This document shows positions 36,379-46,533 of a DNA stretch of 64,000 nt, piece after piece; positions within the stretch are counted from its first letter, which is position 1, and the number at the start of each line of letters is the position of its first letter. The stretch comes from Martelella alba. GTDB taxonomy: Bacteria; Pseudomonadota; Alphaproteobacteria; Rhizobiales; Rhizobiaceae. A model generated the notes under the pieces. That model did no database searches, was not told the DNA's origin, and was given only the letters and a program-made list of their open reading frames with translations. The DNA is taken from NCBI RefSeq assembly GCF_006516955.1, contig NZ_VHLG01000004.1:391049-455048 (forward strand), written 5' to 3'. A program made the translations under genes and the position numbers.

Positions 36379-38076
36379 ATGGGTCAATTGGCTTCTGGCT
36401 TGGCCGAGACATGGCGCTATGCTGGTCTTGTTGTGCGCGAGACATGGCTGCGGACCACGCGCCGCGGCGCCATTGGAAGGCTGACCGCAATCAGCTTTGG
36501 TGGCACGCCGCCAAATCGCCTTCTTGTCGCTCCGACGGACCTGCATGCCGCCGATCCGATTGAGGCGGATCACCTCTTGTCCGGTATATTTTCCCTTGCC
36601 GATGGCGTTCTGGAGACGGATGGCGCCTCGCCCTTCGAACTCGAACCGCCCACGGAAGCTTTTGCCGAAGCGCTTATGAGCTTTTCCTGGCTCAGGCAGT
36701 TGCGCGCACGCCGTGACGAGGAAACAGGCCTTTACGCCCGTCAGATGGTGTTGAGTTTCCTGCGCCATCACGGCCGCATTTCAGGCCCGGCCTGGCAAAC
36801 GGACGTGGTGGCGAGGCGGCTGATTGCGCTTCTTTCGCATTCCACGGTGATCCTGCGTGGTGCCGATACCGGTTTTTATCGCCGCTTCCTTAAGGCGATT
36901 GGCCGGCATGAGAGACATCTGCGCGCCGAATGGCGCACAATGCCGATTGGTGAGACCCGGCTGAACACGGCGATTGCGCTGGCCATGGCCTCGATCTGCG
37001 TTGATCTTCCCGAGACCCGGCGCAATGCAGCGGCCCGGCGACTGGATTTTGAGCTGGAGAGCCAGATCCTGGCCGATGGCGGCCATGTATCGCGCAACCC
37101 GCAAGTGCTGCTCAGGCTTTTGTTCGAACTGCTGCCGCTGCGCCAGACCTATATCAACCTCAACCTGCCACTGCCGAAGCGCCTGGTACCCGCCATTGAC
37201 CGGATCTACCCGGCATTGCGTTTCTTCCGCCATCGCGATGGCGATCTCGCCTTGTTCAACAGTGCAACACCAACGCTTGCGACCGAGCTTTCAGCGATCC
37301 TTCGCTATGATGAAAGCGGCGGCCACCCCTTCAGGGCGCTGCCGCATACGGGCTTTCACCGGCTGGAAGCGGGTGCCACCGTGGTGATTGTCGATACCGG
37401 CGAGCCGCTGTCGATCGAATTGTCAAAAACCGCCCATGCCGGTGCAAGCGCCTTTGAAATGTCTGCAGGCAGCAGCCGTTTCGTGGTCAATTCAGGCCTG
37501 CCGCATTTCGCCAGCGCCGAGATCCGCTCTGCGGTGCGGGCAACGGCAGCCCATTCGGCGGTGACGCTGGAAAACACCTCCTCCATGCGGTTTTCGCATT
37601 CCGATTACCTCGGCCCCGTAGCGACGAGCGGCGTCTCCATCGTGGAAGTCGCCCGCGAAAGCGATGCTGATGGTGAAGACCAGCTTCGCATGCGCCATGA
37701 CGGCTATCTCGGCCGTTTCGGCCTGTTCTGCCGCCGCACAATCTCATTGTCGGCCGATGGCGGGCGGCTGACCGGGCGCGACAGCTTCACCCGCAAAGCC
37801 GGCGGCCCGCCGCCTGAAAATGAAGAAGCGATCGCCGTTGCCCGCTTCCACATTCATCCCTCGATCTGGATCACCCGCGAAAGCGAAAGCGAGATACTGC
37901 TGACGGCCCCTGACAGTACGAGCTTTTTGTTCTCCGTGCCGGGCGCAAATGCCGATATCGAAGACGATGTCTTCTTCGCCTCCTCTGCCGGACCGCGCCC
38001 CTCGCGCCAGATCGCGGTCCCGTTCCGGCTCGGTACTTCGCCCGAAATTCTCTGGACTTTCGAAAGACAGAGCTGA
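36379..38076 (+). CDS. heparinase II/III family protein
   Basis: A 565-residue protein. The N-terminal two thirds are helical and match the toroid domain of bacterial heparinase II/III-like proteins (FSWLRQLRARRDEETGLYARQMVLSFL, YRRFLKAIGRHERHLRAEWRT, ESQILADGGHVSRNPQVLLRLLFELLPLRQTY). The C-terminal third is beta-rich (AHSAVTLENTSSMRFS, GRDSFTRKAGG). No signal peptide is evident. It sits between rsmB and purH, as in many rhizobia. The real substrate is unknown; true heparin lyase activity should not be assumed. Confidence 0.87.
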   Translation: MGQLASGLAETWRYAGLVVRETWLRTTRRGAIGRLTAISFGGTPPNRLLVAPTDLHAADPIEADHLLSGIFSLADGVLETDGASPFELEPPTEAFAEALMSFSWLRQLRARRDEETGLYARQMVLSFLRHHGRISGPAWQTDVVARRLIALLSHSTVILRGADTGFYRRFLKAIGRHERHLRAEWRTMPIGETRLNTAIALAMASICVDLPETRRNAAARRLDFELESQILADGGHVSRNPQVLLRLLFELLPLRQTYINLNLPLPKRLVPAIDRIYPALRFFRHRDGDLALFNSATPTLATELSAILRYDESGGHPFRALPHTGFHRLEAGATVVIVDTGEPLSIELSKTAHAGASAFEMSAGSSRFVVNSGLPHFASAEIRSAVRATAAHSAVTLENTSSMRFSHSDYLGPVATSGVSIVEVARESDADGEDQLRMRHDGYLGRFGLFCRRTISLSADGGRLTGRDSFTRKAGGPPPENEEAIAVARFHIHPSIWITRESESEILLTAPDSTSFLFSVPGANADIEDDVFFASSAGPRPSRQIAVPFRLGTSPEILWTFERQS

Positions 38077-38270
38077 ATTTGGCAGAAGCGGTTCCTAAAG
38101 CGCCAAAGGCGTGATAACGCCATGTCCGGAAGATGACGGGCGGGCAACGGGCAGAACCCTGCTGCCGGGATCAGATCACCGAACCGCTCCATTTGTCTCA
38201 TGTCCTGCAATTCCCGACAGGCTTTGACGGCCTGTTTCGGCTGATGAATTGCCCGAAGAAGGAAAGTGCC

Positions 38271-39887
38271 ATGGCTGTTGCCTCGAAGAAAATCCCCGCC
38301 CCGGATCTCGTGACCGTGAAGACCGCGCTTCTGTCCGTCTCTGACAAGGCCGGTATTGTCGATTTTGCCCGGGCGCTTTCAGCGCGCGGCGTCAAGCTTC
38401 TGTCCACCGGCGGCACCCACAAGGCGCTTTCCGCAGCCGGCCTTGATGTCACCGATGTTTCCGAGGTCACCGGCTTTCCCGAAATCATGGATGGCCGCGT
38501 CAAGACGCTGCATCCCAATGTTCATGGCGGCCTCCTCGCCATTCGCGATGATGTTGAGCATCAGACCGCGATGAAGGAACACGGCATTGAGGGGATCGAT
38601 CTCGCCGTCATCAATCTCTATCCCTTCGAAGAGGTGCGCGCTGCCGGCGGTGACTATCCGACAACGGTGGAAAACATTGATATCGGCGGCCCGGCGATGA
38701 TCCGCGCGGCGGCCAAGAACCATGCCTATGTGACCGTCATCACCGATCCGGCCGATTATGCTGAGGTCACCGCCGCGCTTGAGGCCGGTCACGGCAAGAT
38801 CGGCTACCAGCTGCGCCAGCAGCTCGCCGCCCGCGCCTATGCCCGCACCGCCGCCTATGACGCGACGATTTCGCGCTGGTTTGCCGAGACCCTGGAAATA
38901 GAGACCCCGCGCAATTTCTCGCTCGGAGGCACGCTGGCCCAGGAAATGCGCTATGGCGAAAACCCGCATCAGCATGCTTCCTTCTACGTGACGGGCGACA
39001 AGCGTCCGGGCGTCGCCAATGCTGTCCAGCATCAGGGCAAGCAGCTTTCCTACAATAATATCAACGATACCGATGCCGCTTTCGAACTGGTTGCCGAGTT
39101 TGACCCGACGCTCTCGCCAGCCTGCGCCATCATCAAACATGCCAATCCTTGCGGTGTCGCCCGTGCAGCAACGCTGAAGGAGGCCTATGGCCGTGCCCTT
39201 GCCTGTGACAGCCAGTCGGCCTTTGGCGGCATCGTCGCCCTCAACCAGGCGCTCGATGCTGAAACGGCAACCGAAATCGTCAAGCTTTTCACCGAAGTGA
39301 TCATCGCACCGGAAGCCTCCGACGAAGCCAAGGCAATCATCGCGGCGAAGAAAAACCTGCGCCTTCTGACCACCGGCGGCCTGCCCGATCCGCGCGCCAG
39401 GGGCTTCAACCTGCGCACTGTTGCCGGCGGCTTCCTGGTTCAGGGGCGCGACAATGCCATGATCGATGCAATCGAGCTGAAGGTCGTGACCGAACGTGCG
39501 CCAAGCGAAAAGGAACTGGAAGACCTGAAAATGGCCTTCGCCATCGCCAAGCACGTCAAGTCAAACGCCATCGTCTATGTCAAGGACGGTCAGACAGCCG
39601 GTATTGGCGCCGGTCAGATGAGCCGGATCGATTCCGCCCGTATCGCCGCCATCAAGGCTGAGGAAGCTGCAAAGACAGCGGGCTGGGCCGAACCGATGAC
39701 CAGGGGATCGGCAGTTGCCTCGGAAGCCTTCTTCCCCTTCGCCGATGGCCTGCTTTCAGCCATTGCCGCCGGCGCCACCTCGGTGATCCAGCCGGGCGGC
39801 TCGATCCGCGACCAGGAAGTGATCGACGCAGCCAATGAACATGGCGTCGCCATGGTCTTCACCGGCGTCAGGACCTTCCGCCACTAA
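38271..39887 (+). CDS. purH: bifunctional AICAR transformylase / IMP cyclohydrolase
   Basis: Performs the last two steps of de novo IMP synthesis. The 538-residue product has an N-terminal MGS-like IMP cyclohydrolase domain ([49 protein letters not shown]). The AICAR transformylase domain includes [29 protein letters not shown] (catalytic Lys-His) and [11 protein letters not shown]...[13 protein letters not shown]. The start at 38271 follows AAGGA; the frame is open upstream to 38133 but the extra residues do not match the family. The 194-base leader shows no clear riboswitch. Confidence 0.97.
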   Translation: MAVASKKIPAPDLVTVKTALLSVSDKAGIVDFARALSARGVKLLSTGGTHKALSAAGLDVTDVSEVTGFPEIMDGRVKTLHPNVHGGLLAIRDDVEHQTAMKEHGIEGIDLAVINLYPFEEVRAAGGDYPTTVENIDIGGPAMIRAAAKNHAYVTVITDPADYAEVTAALEAGHGKIGYQLRQQLAARAYARTAAYDATISRWFAETLEIETPRNFSLGGTLAQEMRYGENPHQHASFYVTGDKRPGVANAVQHQGKQLSYNNINDTDAAFELVAEFDPTLSPACAIIKHANPCGVARAATLKEAYGRALACDSQSAFGGIVALNQALDAETATEIVKLFTEVIIAPEASDEAKAIIAAKKNLRLLTTGGLPDPRARGFNLRTVAGGFLVQGRDNAMIDAIELKVVTERAPSEKELEDLKMAFAIAKHVKSNAIVYVKDGQTAGIGAGQMSRIDSARIAAIKAEEAAKTAGWAEPMTRGSAVASEAFFPFADGLLSAIAAGATSVIQPGGSIRDQEVIDAANEHGVAMVFTGVRTFRH

Positions 39888-39996
39888 AGCCGCAGGCGAT
39901 TGGGCGGCATCGTCCGGAACGCTCGATTATTTTCTTTGAAGCGTCGGGATATCGAAAAACCGGTAGCCACCTTTTCGCCCGGCGCTTCACGACCGA

Positions 39997-41391
39997 TCAG
40001 CGGCCGGGGGCTCTGCCCCCGTCCCGTCCGACTGTCAGGAAAATGGCAAGCCCGCCAAGCAGGAAGATGATGATCGTCGCCATGCCGGCACTGGCCGAAC
40101 CCGTAAGCCCGGTGACAATGGCAAAGGCGCCCGTACCAAGAAAGCTGGTAATGCGCCCGGTCAGCGAATAGAGGCCAAAATAGCGCCCGGCCTCGGAAAC
40201 CGGTACAGTGCTGGCCAGGAACGCGCGCGAGGCGGCCTGCACCGGCCCGAAAGCAAGCCCGATCAGCAGGGCAAAGCCGATACAGATCTTCTCTGCACCC
40301 GAGTCGAACAGCGCGCCGGTATCGGAAGGCATGGCAAACAGCCCGAACAGCATCCCATCCTTCGACATTGATACGAAACCAATGGTGGCGAAGACCAGGA
40401 TCATCAGCGACACCAGAACCATGGCCCGGGCGGTGAGATGTCTGGAAAGCGCGGCGGCAATGAAACAGCCGGCAAGGGCAGACAGGTTGATCAGAATGCC
40501 GAACAGACCGATCTCCACCACATTCCAGCCAAACAGCGCTGCGGCAAAGGCAGGTCCAAGCGTCAAAAGTGCGTTGACGCCGTCCATATAGAGCATGCGC
40601 GCAATCAGAAACCGAAAGGTGCTCCGCCGTTTCGACAGGACGGAAACCGTCTGCCGAAGATCGGCAAGGCCAGTTTTCAAGGCCGTTTTCAGCGGCAGTG
40701 ATCTGGTGGGATCCGGTGTAAACAGAAACAGCGGCATCAGGAAAATGAAGTACCACAATGCCGAAAGCGGCCCCGTCAACCGTTCCGCGTCACCACTCGC
40801 CGGGTTGAGGCCGAACAGCGGTTCAAGCCCGATCATGGTCACGCCGCTTTTCGGATCAGCCGACATGAACAGAACGAAGAAGACAAGCGGGATCATGCCA
40901 CCGAGATAACCGACGCCCCAGGCGATGTTAGAGACGCGGTTGACCGCCTCTTCCGGCACCAGACGCGGCAGCATGGAATCGTTGAACACCACCGATAGTT
41001 CAGCCGCCACCGTCGCGATGACAATCATCAGCGCCGGCCAGAAATAGCCTGTTCCAGGCGCAGCAACCCAGAGCATGGCAAGACTTGCCATCTGGAAGAT
41101 CGCCAGAAAACCGATCCAGCGCTTATTGGCGCCGGTCCGGTCCGAAATTGCACCGGCCAAAGGAGCCATGACCGCAAGCAGAATGCCGGCAATGGTTGCA
41201 GCATGCGCCCAGATCTCCTGCCCGGCGACGGGATCACTGCCAAGCCGGGTGACGAAATAGGGCCCGAAGATAAACGTGATGATGATCGTGAAGAAAGGCT
41301 GTGCTGCCCAGTCGAAAAGCATCCAGCCCATCAGGCCAAGCTGGCCAGCTTCCGTTGGCAATGCAGCTGCATCTTCCTCCAAAATCGCCAT
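39997..41391 (-). CDS. MFS transporter, UMF1/Atg22-like family
   Basis: A 464-residue membrane protein with about 12 helices. The N-terminus WMLFDWAAQPFFTIIITFIFGPYFV is the Asp-Trp-Ala motif of Atg22/UMF1-type MFS proteins, followed by GAISDRTGANKRWIGF (loop 2-3) and VVFNDSMLPRLVPEEAVNRVSNIAWGVGYLGG. The second half has GPVQAASRAFLASTVPVSEAGRYFGLYSLTGRITSFLG. Yeast Atg22 exports amino acids from the vacuole; the bacterial substrate is unknown. The gene stands alone between purH and gdh, and a Lys/Arg/Gly tail closes the protein. Confidence 0.88.
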   Translation of the reverse strand: MAILEEDAAALPTEAGQLGLMGWMLFDWAAQPFFTIIITFIFGPYFVTRLGSDPVAGQEIWAHAATIAGILLAVMAPLAGAISDRTGANKRWIGFLAIFQMASLAMLWVAAPGTGYFWPALMIVIATVAAELSVVFNDSMLPRLVPEEAVNRVSNIAWGVGYLGGMIPLVFFVLFMSADPKSGVTMIGLEPLFGLNPASGDAERLTGPLSALWYFIFLMPLFLFTPDPTRSLPLKTALKTGLADLRQTVSVLSKRRSTFRFLIARMLYMDGVNALLTLGPAFAAALFGWNVVEIGLFGILINLSALAGCFIAAALSRHLTARAMVLVSLMILVFATIGFVSMSKDGMLFGLFAMPSDTGALFDSGAEKICIGFALLIGLAFGPVQAASRAFLASTVPVSEAGRYFGLYSLTGRITSFLGTGAFAIVTGLTGSASAGMATIIIFLLGGLAIFLTVGRDGGRAPGR

Positions 41392-41464
41392 GATCTGCCC
41401 CAGATATTCGTCTCTTTTCTCAGGCCTTACATGCTTTATTTGTCAAATGATAGATCTTCGCATG

Positions 41465-41510
41465 CGGCATATCGGGTGAAAAGCTAAAACTATTTTCGCC
41501 CGATATGCCG
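41465..41510. terminator. long hairpin between the NAD-GDH and MFS genes
   Basis: CGGCATATCGGG (41465-41476) / CCCGATATGCCG (41499-41510), extended by GAAAA/TTTTC inside, just after the gdh stop on the minus strand. No strong T-run, so its strength as a terminator is uncertain. Confidence 0.6.
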
Positions 41511-41521
41511 GAGCCAGGGAT

Positions 41522-44500
41522 CTAGACCGAAAGCTCGCGTGCCATATCCGACAGCAGACCGGCTGCCACCGTGATACGCGCCAGCGAGATATCACCACTC
41601 TCGACGAGCTGGGCAAGCTGCTCGGTGATCTGATCGATCCGCACCGCATATGCGGATTTCAGCGTCGTCACCGGTTCGCTTTCCTCTCCATAACGCAGCA
41701 GGGCGATGGCAGCGAGGTCACGCCGCGCCGCAGAAATCTGGTCCATGGAGCGCAGCAGCGCCATGCTTTCATAAAAATCCGAAAGCGAAATCCGGCTGGC
41801 GGACGTCAAAAGTGCCGAAACACCGAAGGCGCGCGTCACGGTGAAATAGGTGTCCGCTGCCTTCTCCAGTGACACATCCGCCCGTCTGGCAATCTGCAAT
41901 GCCTCAGGAACGAACAGCATGGCGACGTGACGGGCGATATTGTCGGCGATCTCATCCGGCACCCCCGCCTTGGCCCAGCTGGCCCGCTGATCATGCAGCC
42001 ATTGTGCCCGCGCATCGGGCAACAGCGTATCGGCATGATCGCGGAAGATCAAAAGGGCCTGCGAAAGCTGCGCGATGGCTGCGGGAATATCGCCATCGGC
42101 AAGGCCGTTCTTCAGGAGAAGGTGGGTCAGCACGCTGTAAAGATAGCGCAGCCTGGCATAGAGCGCATTCTGCACCGCGCCATCGACCTGGCCATCAAGA
42201 CTGTCGACCGACTGCCACAGCGCTTCCAGCCCGAAACCGTCACGCACGATGATCGCGGCCCTGACCACCTGTTCCGGTGTCATGGCGGTCGCATCGCAGG
42301 CCTCGATAATAAAGGAGGCACCGCCGCGATTGATCACATCATTGGCAAGCCGCGTCGAAATGATTTCGCGCCGCAGCCGGTGGCTCACGATATCCTCGGC
42401 AAAGGTCTCACGCATGCGCGCCGGGAAATAGGCCGAAAGCGTCTCGGCGAAATAGGGCTCATCCGGCAGATCACTGGCGAGGATCTGGTCAAACAGTACG
42501 ATCTTGGCATAGGACAGAAGCACGGCGATTTCCGGCCGTGTCAGACGCTGCCCGGCCTGGCGTCGCGCCTTCAGCCCGGCACGGTCCGGCAGGGTCTCGA
42601 CCTTGCGATCAAGCTGACCGGCCTTTTCCAGCACATCCATCATCCGCGAAAGCGACAGGACGCCGTTGTCTCCTTCATCAAGGGTCAGCGAGATGGACAG
42701 CGTCTGGCGATAATTGTTTTCGAGGCAAATGGCTGCAACGTCATCGGTCATGGCCACCAGAAGCTCATCACGATCGGCACGGCCGAGCCGGTCCGCCCGC
42801 ATGGCCGAGGCAAGGGCAATCTTGATATTGACCTCGACGTCGGAGCAGTTCACCCCGGCTGAATTATCGATCGCATCGGAATTCGAGCGGCCACCCTTCA
42901 GCCCGTAGGCTATGCGGCCCTTCTGGGTGACACCGAGATTGGCGCCCTCGCCGATCACTTTGGCACCGACCTCATCGGCATTGATGCGGATCGCATCATT
43001 GGCGCGGTCGCCGGCCGCTGCATTGCTTTCCTCCGCCGCCTTCACATAGGTGCCAATACCGCCAAACCAGAGCAGGTCCACCGGCGCCTTGAGGATCGCC
43101 GTCATGATCTCGAACGGCGTGTACTGGCCCGGAGCCAGACCGATGGCCGTAGCCGCTTCCGGCGAAAGCGTCGCCGATTTCAGCTGGCGCGAGATGATGG
43201 TGCCGCCCTGAGACAGGCAGGCAACATTATAGTCCTGCCAGCTGGAGCGCGGCAGTTCGAAAAGCCGCTTGCGCTCGGCAAAGCCGATCGCCGGATCCGG
43301 GGCCGGATCGATGAAAATATCGCGGTGATCGAAGGCGGCCACAAGCCGTGTCTGTTCCGACAGCAGCATGCCGTTGCCGAACACATCGCCCGACATGTCC
43401 CCAACGCCGATCGCGGTGAAGGGTGTTTTCTGGATGTCGATATTCATCTCGCGGAAATGGCGTTTCACCGCTTCCCAGGCGCCGCGGGCGGTAATCCCCA
43501 TCTTCTTGTGGTCATAGCCAGCCGAACCGCCAGAAGCGAAAGCATCACCAAGCCAGAACCCCGCCTCGTCTGCAAGACCATTGGCGGTGTCGGAGAAAGT
43601 CGCTGTTCCCTTGTCGGCTGCAACCACGAAATAGGGATCATCACCGTCTCGTCTGACGGTCGACGCCGGCGGCAACACCGCCTGACCATCAATATTATCG
43701 GTGACGGACAGCAATGTGCGGATATAGCTCTTATAGGCCTCCCGCCCGGCTTCAAACACGGCCTCGCGGCTGCCACCTGCCGGCAGGCGGCGCGGAAAGA
43801 AGCCACCCTTGGCACCCACCGGCACGATCACGGCATTCTTGACCTGCTGAGCCTTGACCAGGCCCAAAACCTCGGTGCGATAATCCTGGCCGCGATCCGA
43901 CCAGCGCAAACCGCCGCGGGCAACCGGCCCGAAACGAAGATGCACACCCTCGACCTCGGCACCATAGACAAAGATTTCACGGAAAGGACGCGGCGCCGGC
44001 AGGATCGAGATCGAACGCGAGGCAAATTTCAGCGCCAGATTGGCCGGCGCCCCGCCCGTGGCGCTGCGCTGGAAATAATTGGTGCGCAGCGTGGCATCGA
44101 TCAGCTTGACATAGAGCCGGAGGATCCGGTCATCATCGAGGCTCGGCACAGCGGCAAGCCCTTCATCGATGGCTTTGTGAAGCCGGCCGAGCCATTCCTG
44201 CCGTTCGGCCTCGCCCGGGCCGGGAGTGAAGCTTGCCGCAAACAGCGCAAACAATGAACGGGCCAGCTGCGGATAGAGGCAGAGCGACTGGGCGATATAA
44301 TCCTGCGTGTAGTTGATGCCAGCCTGACGCATATATTGGGCATAGACGCGCAGCACATTGGCTTCGCCCGCTTCCAGCCCTGCGACCAGAACCAGCCGGT
44401 TGAAGCTGTCATTATCGATGACACCGGACAGTACATCCATGAAAGCGCGTTCCAGACGCGCAGCATCGGCGACAAGATCAACCGGCGTCAAAGCCTCGAC

Positions 44501-46315
44501 CATCAGTTCCATGTCATGCAGCACCAGATCGCCCGGCGGATCGAAACCATTATCCAGCGTCAGATCAAATGTACGTTCGGACAAAACCGTAAAACCGAGA
44601 TTTTCAAGCAGCGGCACACGTTGCGACAGAGCGAGCGGCCCGCCAGCCTTGAAGATCTTCAAACGCAGTTCATCAGCGCTGTCACCGTCAGCCGGACGGT
44701 AAAAGGCAATCCGCGGCGCCCCGCTCTCGCCAGCCGCAACGATGCGATCAAGATCGGCCACCGCCTCGTCAGGCCGAAAGGCGGCACGATAGGCTTCCGA
44801 TACACCAAGCCGCACCGCGCCCGGCCCGGCGAGATGGCGGAAGCGCTCGCTCCAGTCGGAGGCAAGATTGGTAACCGTCTCTTCCAGCACAGCCTGGGGG
44901 ATCTCCGGGGTTTTCTCGGCCTTGTGCCGCGCAATAATGAAATGCACACGCGCTGAATGACCTTCGGGAAAGCCAGGATAATAGGCTGCCACCCGCCCTT
45001 CATAGACCCGGGCCAGATAATCACCGATCTGTTCGCGCAGGCGCGAATCGTAAAGCTGACGCGGGACAAAGACCAGAACGGAGACAAACCGGTCAAACCG
45101 GTCAACACGCGTCAGAACACGGATCTTCGGCCGTTCGGCAACCTCAAGGATCTGTCCGCAGAATTCAGTCAGCGTTTCAACCGGGGTCTGAAACAATTCG
45201 TCGCGCGGATAGGATTCGAGAATATTCTGCAGCGAGCGGCCGGCATGGCTCTTTTCCTCGAAACCGAAACGCGCCACTACCTGATCGACCTTGGCGCGCA
45301 GGAGCGGAATGCGCCGTGCCGCCTGGGTATAGGCTGTGAAGGTGAAGAGGCCGACAATGCGCAATTCACCGACCACACGGCCTTCGGCATCGAGGCGCTT
45401 GACGCCGATATAGTCCATATGGGTCCGGCGATGCACGGTAGAAGTGGTGTTGGCCTTGGTCACGATCAGATAATCGGGGCCTTCAAGAAAGGCCAGGATT
45501 TCCGGAGTCGAGGCCACGGGCTTGGCACCGCTGCGCAGAACCCGCATGTCGGGATCGGCGAGAATGCCGATACTGGAGCCCTCCACATGTTCGACGCGGC
45601 CACCGGCTTCATCGGAGACATAAAGAAGATCGCGCATGCCGAGAAAGGTGAAATTGCCGTCGCGCAGCCATTCCAGAAAGGCAAAGGCCTCATCGCGCAC
45701 CTCCACCTTGGCCACCGGCACACGGCTGGCCAGTTCTCCCATCGCCGCTTCAAGCTTGCCCAGCATCAAAGGCCAGTCGGAAACCGCCAGATCAACATGA
45801 TGCAGAACCTGTTCCAGCCGCGCTTTCAGCCGGTCCGCAAGCCCCGGACCGAGGCGGGCGATATGAACCTGAACATGGGAAATACGCTGTTCGGCATCAT
45901 GCGGGCGCTCCGGCGAGAAAGCCTCGACTGCCGCATCCGGCGTGACGACCAGAATAGGGTGGATGGCAAGAAGGATATCGGCCGTATGTTCGGCGATCTC
46001 CGCCATGACGGAATCATAGATGAACGGCATGTTGGCAAGCGTGATCGCGATTACATCAATCGCCGCGCCACCCGGCGCCACGCCTGCAACCGGACCGATG
46101 CTGACCCGTGGTGCACCTGCCTGCCAGGCCGAAAGCTCCGATGCAGCATGGGCGGCGACAGCGCCGAGCATGGCCGGTTCGTAGCGATCAAGATCCTCGC
46201 GGCTGGCCCGTGCGAACATGATGTCCGGGCTGATAAAGCGCAGGCCGGAATTGCGGGCGCTCTCCTCGGCCGCCTTCAACTTCTCCTGACGCTTCGTATC
46301 ATTGGTCGTGTACAT
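41522..46315 (-). CDS. gdhB: NAD-specific glutamate dehydrogenase, large (GDH-180) type
   Basis: Interconverts glutamate and 2-oxoglutarate plus ammonia with NAD, normally in glutamate catabolism. The 1,597-residue length is that of the large bacterial class. The N-terminal half holds ACT-like regulatory segments. The catalytic core (about residues 790-1200) has FGPVARGGLRWSDRGQDYRTEVLGLVKAQQVKNAVIVPVGAKGGFF, ADKGTATFSDTANGLADEAGFWLGDAFASGGSAGYDHKKMGITARGAW and GVGDMSGDVFGNGMLLS. The C-terminal helical region follows. Start MYTTNDTKRQ (46315) has AGGAGG at ideal distance; the longer frame to 46363 is rejected. Long frames on the other strand are shadows. Confidence 0.95.
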   Translation of the reverse strand: MYTTNDTKRQEKLKAAEESARNSGLRFISPDIMFARASREDLDRYEPAMLGAVAAHAASELSAWQAGAPRVSIGPVAGVAPGGAAIDVIAITLANMPFIYDSVMAEIAEHTADILLAIHPILVVTPDAAVEAFSPERPHDAEQRISHVQVHIARLGPGLADRLKARLEQVLHHVDLAVSDWPLMLGKLEAAMGELASRVPVAKVEVRDEAFAFLEWLRDGNFTFLGMRDLLYVSDEAGGRVEHVEGSSIGILADPDMRVLRSGAKPVASTPEILAFLEGPDYLIVTKANTTSTVHRRTHMDYIGVKRLDAEGRVVGELRIVGLFTFTAYTQAARRIPLLRAKVDQVVARFGFEEKSHAGRSLQNILESYPRDELFQTPVETLTEFCGQILEVAERPKIRVLTRVDRFDRFVSVLVFVPRQLYDSRLREQIGDYLARVYEGRVAAYYPGFPEGHSARVHFIIARHKAEKTPEIPQAVLEETVTNLASDWSERFRHLAGPGAVRLGVSEAYRAAFRPDEAVADLDRIVAAGESGAPRIAFYRPADGDSADELRLKIFKAGGPLALSQRVPLLENLGFTVLSERTFDLTLDNGFDPPGDLVLHDMELMVEALTPVDLVADAARLERAFMDVLSGVIDNDSFNRLVLVAGLEAGEANVLRVYAQYMRQAGINYTQDYIAQSLCLYPQLARSLFALFAASFTPGPGEAERQEWLGRLHKAIDEGLAAVPSLDDDRILRLYVKLIDATLRTNYFQRSATGGAPANLALKFASRSISILPAPRPFREIFVYGAEVEGVHLRFGPVARGGLRWSDRGQDYRTEVLGLVKAQQVKNAVIVPVGAKGGFFPRRLPAGGSREAVFEAGREAYKSYIRTLLSVTDNIDGQAVLPPASTVRRDGDDPYFVVAADKGTATFSDTANGLADEAGFWLGDAFASGGSAGYDHKKMGITARGAWEAVKRHFREMNIDIQKTPFTAIGVGDMSGDVFGNGMLLSEQTRLVAAFDHRDIFIDPAPDPAIGFAERKRLFELPRSSWQDYNVACLSQGGTIISRQLKSATLSPEAATAIGLAPGQYTPFEIMTAILKAPVDLLWFGGIGTYVKAAEESNAAAGDRANDAIRINADEVGAKVIGEGANLGVTQKGRIAYGLKGGRSNSDAIDNSAGVNCSDVEVNIKIALASAMRADRLGRADRDELLVAMTDDVAAICLENNYRQTLSISLTLDEGDNGVLSLSRMMDVLEKAGQLDRKVETLPDRAGLKARRQAGQRLTRPEIAVLLSYAKIVLFDQILASDLPDEPYFAETLSAYFPARMRETFAEDIVSHRLRREIISTRLANDVINRGGASFIIEACDATAMTPEQVVRAAIIVRDGFGLEALWQSVDSLDGQVDGAVQNALYARLRYLYSVLTHLLLKNGLADGDIPAAIAQLSQALLIFRDHADTLLPDARAQWLHDQRASWAKAGVPDEIADNIARHVAMLFVPEALQIARRADVSLEKAADTYFTVTRAFGVSALLTSASRISLSDFYESMALLRSMDQISAARRDLAAIALLRYGEESEPVTTLKSAYAVRIDQITEQLAQLVESGDISLARITVAAGLLSDMARELSV

Positions 46316-46533
46316 GTTTCCTCCTGGCGATCTTCGCCATGCCGCGCCGTCTCTCCCGGCCATCCGTCAGGCGTATCCGTAACCGGATGCAATTTTGGAG
46401 CGCTTCTTCTTCGCTCTTTGCGTCATTCTGTTGACAGGATTGCGCCAAACACGGTTTAGAGCAGATTAACTTCCTGTCGGATAGCTGCCGCCTTCTCCAC
46501 CCTAAGGTAGAGCGGCATTAACGAGGACACTTT

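Noticed and set aside
38077..38270. A purine riboswitch or leader element upstream of purH
   Set aside because: No conserved purine or PRPP riboswitch core was recognisable in this 194-base leader.
38379..39554. A 391-residue minus-strand open frame opposite purH
   Set aside because: Shadow of purH; no start signal and no family resemblance.
41465..41510. The hairpin after gdhB as a fourth copy of the RIME-like element
   Set aside because: It has a different sequence, lacks the CTGACAAA ends and is a single hairpin only 46 bases long.
44957..46459. A 500-residue plus-strand open frame opposite the NAD-GDH gene
   Set aside because: Complement of a long, well-supported gene; no motifs; typical codon-bias shadow.
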